Assembly: GCA_963169175.1 (NCBI GenBank)
Contig: CAUJFK010000260.1
Span: 1 to 8,808 of the forward strand
Source of the DNA: Acidobacteriota bacterium
GTDB taxonomy: Bacteria > Acidobacteriota > Blastocatellia > Pyrinomonadales > Pyrinomonadaceae
Direction of reading: 5' to 3'
Length of the DNA stretch: 8,808 nucleotides
The translations under genes were made by a program, and so were the position numbers. Position 1 is the first letter of the stretch. Every line of letters starts with the position of its first letter. The notes beneath the pieces were generated by a model. The model was not told the origin of the DNA. It did not search any database and saw only the letters and a program-made list of their open reading frames with translations. Of the stretch, positions 6,868 to 8,808 are shown piece by piece.

Positions 6868-7467
6868 TCAGAGCTGGACGATAAAGTCCGTGATGTAAAT
6901 GGCCTGGACGTGCGGTTCTTCCGATGCGGCCTGGGCGGCACTGAGAAGTTCCTTGCGGAGCTTTGCTTTTCCTTCGGCGTTAAGCACGTCTTCTGACTTC
7001 TTTTCCGCCAGGACCGCAAGCATTGCGTTGCGCACCCGTGTGATAAAAAGCTGATCAGGTTTTTCGCTTTCGCTGCCTTCACCACCGTCGATGCCGAGGC
7101 TGACGGTCATGCGAAGGTAGCGTGCCTGCGCGGTATCGGCCAGGTTGACGATGAACGGCGGAAGCTCGACGACCGCCTTTACATTCTGATCGTCGGGAAG
7201 GGACGGATCATTGGGTTTGTTATGGTCTTCACCCTCGGCCTTTTCGTCTGAGCCGGGTTCTTCCGTGGACTGGCCTTTCTTGGAGCCCTTTTTCTCAGGC
7301 TTTCCATTTTCCGCCGCCGCAGCCGAAGAAGCACGCCAGAAGTAATATCCGCCGCCACCGCCGCCCGCAAGAACCACGACCAGAACAAGAATGATCAGGA
7401 GCTTCTTCTTGCCGCCTTTCTTTGGCGGGGCAGCAGCTTCTGTATTTTGAGTTGAAGTTTCGGACAT
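6868..7467 (-). CDS. fliL: FliL, flagellar basal-body stator-associated protein
   Basis: FliL is a single-pass inner-membrane protein that rings the MotA/MotB stator and supports torque or stator stability. The 199-aa protein has a short cytoplasmic N-terminus with basic residues (PPKKGGKKK, 14-22), a membrane helix (about 23-44) carrying six consecutive glycines (35-40), and a long charged Lys/Glu/Asp-rich periplasmic linker (52-95). The conserved FliL domain (97-199) follows, from VKAVVELPPFIVNL to the typical ending VQAIYITDFIVQL. The linker is longer than in many homologues. The ATG (7465-7467) has a good GGAG 8 nt upstream (7476-7479). A sigma-54-type promoter lies immediately upstream, so fliL probably heads its own transcript with fliN-flhB. 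Confidence 0.94.
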   Translation of the reverse strand: MSETSTQNTEAAAPPKKGGKKKLLIILVLVVVLAGGGGGGYYFWRASSAAAAENGKPEKKGSKKGQSTEEPGSDEKAEGEDHNKPNDPSLPDDQNVKAVVELPPFIVNLADTAQARYLRMTVSLGIDGGEGSESEKPDQLFITRVRNAMLAVLAEKKSEDVLNAEGKAKLRKELLSAAQAASEEPHVQAIYITDFIVQL

Positions 7468-7490
7468 AGAGAATTCTCCGTCAATCGCTA

Positions 7491-7506
7491 GGCGAAATGC
7501 GTGCCA
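7491..7506 (-). promoter_or_regulatory. Sigma-54 (RpoN) -24/-12 promoter for fliL-flhB
   Basis: The minus strand reads TGGCACGCATTTCGCC. Compared with the RpoN consensus TGGCACG-N4-TTGC(A/T), the complete -24 box is present. The invariant GG (7504-7505) and GC (7492-7493) are spaced by the required 10 nt, and within TTGC there is one mismatch (TCGC). The predicted start is near 7480, which puts the fliL Shine-Dalgarno (7476-7479) almost at the 5' end. RpoN control of flagellar structural genes is well established in many bacteria. Its use here is inferred from the motif. Confidence 0.62.
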
Positions 7507-7528
7507 AACGCCATCACCGCGTTTTTAT

Positions 7529-7541
7529 CAGTAATTTACTG
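7529..7541. promoter_or_regulatory. Short palindrome upstream of the sigma-54 promoter, possible activator site
   Basis: CAGTAATTTACTG has 6-bp arms around a single central base. It sits about 50-60 bp upstream of the predicted fliL transcript start, and a related AAATTTACTG lies on the minus strand at 7604-7613. Sigma-54 promoters need an upstream-bound activator, so this could be an operator, but there is no direct evidence. Confidence 0.3.
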
Positions 7542-7550
7542 GGTGAAATG

Positions 7551-7580
7551 AAAATAGCCGCCTTTTGGAGCAGCTATTTT
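7551..7580 (-). terminator. Hairpin between motB and fliL, terminator- or attenuator-like
   Basis: On the minus strand AAAATAGCTGC (7570-7580) pairs with GCGGCTATTTT (7551-7561) around an 8-nt loop, giving 11 pairs including one G-U. The G-U pair would be an A-C mismatch in plus-strand RNA, so the fold favours minus-strand transcripts. The A4/T4 ends resemble an intrinsic terminator whose U-tract is part of the stem. It begins about 30 nt after the motB stop and lies upstream of the fliL promoter, consistent with ending or damping the motA-motB transcript. Confidence 0.5.
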
Positions 7581-7612
7581 GACTCGTACCGTCAAAGAAC
7601 CGACAGTAAATT

Positions 7613-8572
7613 TCATTGTTTCCTGAATTTGGGTCTGTCAGGAATTTTGTCGGCCTCGCCAACAGTTACCGCTCCTTCGGTTTCAAGTTTTTTGCGGGTA
7701 AGCTGGTCCTCGCTTGTTTCGGCAGGCTTGGGGTCAACGGCCTTTGACTCATCTTTTGGCGCGGCGTCATTCGGTCCGGAAGCGGGTTCCTCTGAACCTT
7801 TTGTATCGGGCTGTGCCAAGCGCAGAACCGTGATGCTGATACGACGGTTTGCGGGTGCGTAAGGATCATTTGGGACGAGCGGCTCGGTATCGGCGAAACC
7901 GACGATGCGGCGAATCTGCTCCGGCTTGACACAGCCCGCTTCGAGCACGCGTCGGGCGGCATTTGCGCGGTCGGCAGACAATTCCCAGTTTGTATAGCCG
8001 TTTGCCGTCGAAAAAACACGGCTGTCCGTGTGGCCGCCGATGTTGATCTTATTTGGCAGCGAACACACGCCCCGGGCGATCTCGGTCAATATCGACGAGG
8101 CGTCGGCCGTGAGATCAGAGCTTCCCGACGGAAACGACACCTTGTCCGCCTTGTCGATCAGGTTCACTTTTAACCCTTCGTCCGTGACCGATATCTGGAC
8201 CTGATCTTTATATTTTTCAAATTCCGGCCGGGTCGAAAACTGTTCCTTCAATGCCTGGGCTACGCTAAACAGTGCCTGTTCGTCATCCTTGGAGGTTAGG
8301 CTTGTCGGCTCATTGCTTACCTTTTTTGCCTGTGACAGCACACCGCCGTCCATTGTGTCGAACACACCGGGCGAGCGAAAATAGGCCGCTATCTGCTGCT
8401 TCAGCTTCATATCAGCCTGCGAGACCAGCCACAGGACGAGAAACAGCGCCATCATCGCGGTCACGAAATCGGCGTAGGCCACCTTCCAGGCGCCGCCGTG
8501 GTGCCCTCCGTGACCCTTTGCTTTTTTAACGCGCCGTCGCGGCGGTTTTGGCTCTTCTTTCTTTTCGGCCAT
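7613..8572 (-). CDS. motB: MotB, flagellar stator protein with OmpA-like peptidoglycan-binding domain
   Basis: MotB pairs with MotA to form the ion channel that drives the motor, and anchors the stator to peptidoglycan. The protein is 319 aa. It starts with a basic Lys/Arg-rich cytoplasmic tail and HGGHHGG, then WKVAYADFVTAMMALFLVLW (29-48 and onward). This is the single membrane helix with the essential ion-binding Asp35. The plug/linker region follows (51-125). The OmpA-like domain (about 126-252) has FPSGSSDLT, GGHTDSRVF (179-187), the helix NWELSADRANAARRVL (195-210) and NRRISITVL (242-250). The last 65 residues are a Pro/Glu/Lys-rich tail longer than in enterobacterial MotB. The start ATG (8570-8572) is 18 nt after the motA stop, without a clear Shine-Dalgarno site. 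Confidence 0.97.
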   Translation of the reverse strand: MAEKKEEPKPPRRRVKKAKGHGGHHGGAWKVAYADFVTAMMALFLVLWLVSQADMKLKQQIAAYFRSPGVFDTMDGGVLSQAKKVSNEPTSLTSKDDEQALFSVAQALKEQFSTRPEFEKYKDQVQISVTDEGLKVNLIDKADKVSFPSGSSDLTADASSILTEIARGVCSLPNKINIGGHTDSRVFSTANGYTNWELSADRANAARRVLEAGCVKPEQIRRIVGFADTEPLVPNDPYAPANRRISITVLRLAQPDTKGSEEPASGPNDAAPKDESKAVDPKPAETSEDQLTRKKLETEGAVTVGEADKIPDRPKFRKQ

Positions 8573-8590
8573 TGCTAGATATGCAGCCGT

Positions 8591-8808
8591 TTATCGCGGC
8601 TTTATTTCCTTGAGCATCGGCTCAAGTTCGTTCGTGGGCGGGCGGTCAAAGCTGAAGATGGTCTTTCGGGCAAATTCGACGGCCGTCATCGGTGCGGCGC
8701 CGTTTGCGAATGCGACCAAGCCGGCTTTCAGGCAGCCGAAATACTTTGCCTCATCATGTGCAAGATTCTCCAAGTTGGCGGCGATCGGGGCAAGAAATCC
8801 GTATGAGA
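8591..8808 (-). CDS. motA: MotA, flagellar stator protein, C-terminal part only
   Basis: Only the last 71 codons lie in the window. The frame runs open to the window edge, and an internal TTG at 8771-8773 should not be taken as the start. The visible part begins SYGFLAPIAANLENLAHDEA, the end of the fourth membrane helix and the start of the cytoplasmic tail. It continues to TAVEFARKTIFSFDRP, a strong match to the C-terminus of the proteobacterial (E. coli-type) MotA branch, which has AVEFGRKTLYS.ERPS at this place. It ends with Pro-Arg before TAA (8591-8593), 18 nt ahead of motB. MotA forms the stator ring around MotB. Ion specificity cannot be told from this fragment. Confidence 0.93.
   Translation of the reverse strand, partial: SYGFLAPIAANLENLAHDEAKYFGCLKAGLVAFANGAAPMTAVEFARKTIFSFDRPPTNELEPMLKEIKPR

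Noticed and set aside
6864..7085. Upstream extension of the fliN frame to 7085
   Set aside because: It would overlap fliL by more than 200 bases and encodes a basic sequence unlike FliN. The internal ATG at 6861-6863 fits the operon spacing.

Overview
The window holds a flagellar motor and export-gate operon read on the minus strand, followed on the same strand by an orphan hybrid histidine kinase and a small lipoprotein, and closed by a convergent plus-strand RNA-modification gene. From high to low coordinates (the direction of transcription) the order is motA (3' end only) - motB - 145-bp regulatory gap - fliL - fliN - fliO - fliP - fliQ - fliR - flhB - 276-bp intergenic region with an inverted repeat and ACACAAA-type repeats - PAS hybrid sensor kinase - lipoprotein. 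An RluD-like pseudouridine synthase, cut off at its 5' end by the window edge, ends against the lipoprotein gene with a 7-bp overlap.

The organism is a flagellated bacterium of moderate GC content. It is probably diderm, given the lipoprotein, the proteobacterial-style MotA C-terminus and a sigma-54-type promoter. The gene style and the ACACAAAG-type intergenic repeat remind me of Acidobacteriota (Blastocatellia/Pyrinomonadales), but that is an impression and not a demonstration.

The genes work as follows. MotA and MotB form the ion-conducting stator, and FliL sits next to the stator at the basal body. FliN is the distal C-ring component. FliO, FliP, FliQ, FliR and FlhB build the membrane gate of the flagellar type III export apparatus. 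Genes from fliL to flhB are packed with gaps of at most 12 nt or overlaps of 1-4 nt, so they should be one transcript. The only real gap, between motB and fliL, contains a strong hairpin, a short palindrome and a near-consensus sigma-54 -24/-12 promoter. This suggests that fliL-flhB can be transcribed separately from the stator genes.

The points most worth a second look are the sigma-54 promoter module, the absence of fliM between fliL and fliN, a hybrid kinase whose ATP-binding N and G2 boxes are degenerate while its phospho-acceptor His and receiver are intact, and the intergenic repeat. I did not find evidence of a wholly new system. Most of the window is a recognisable flagellar locus.
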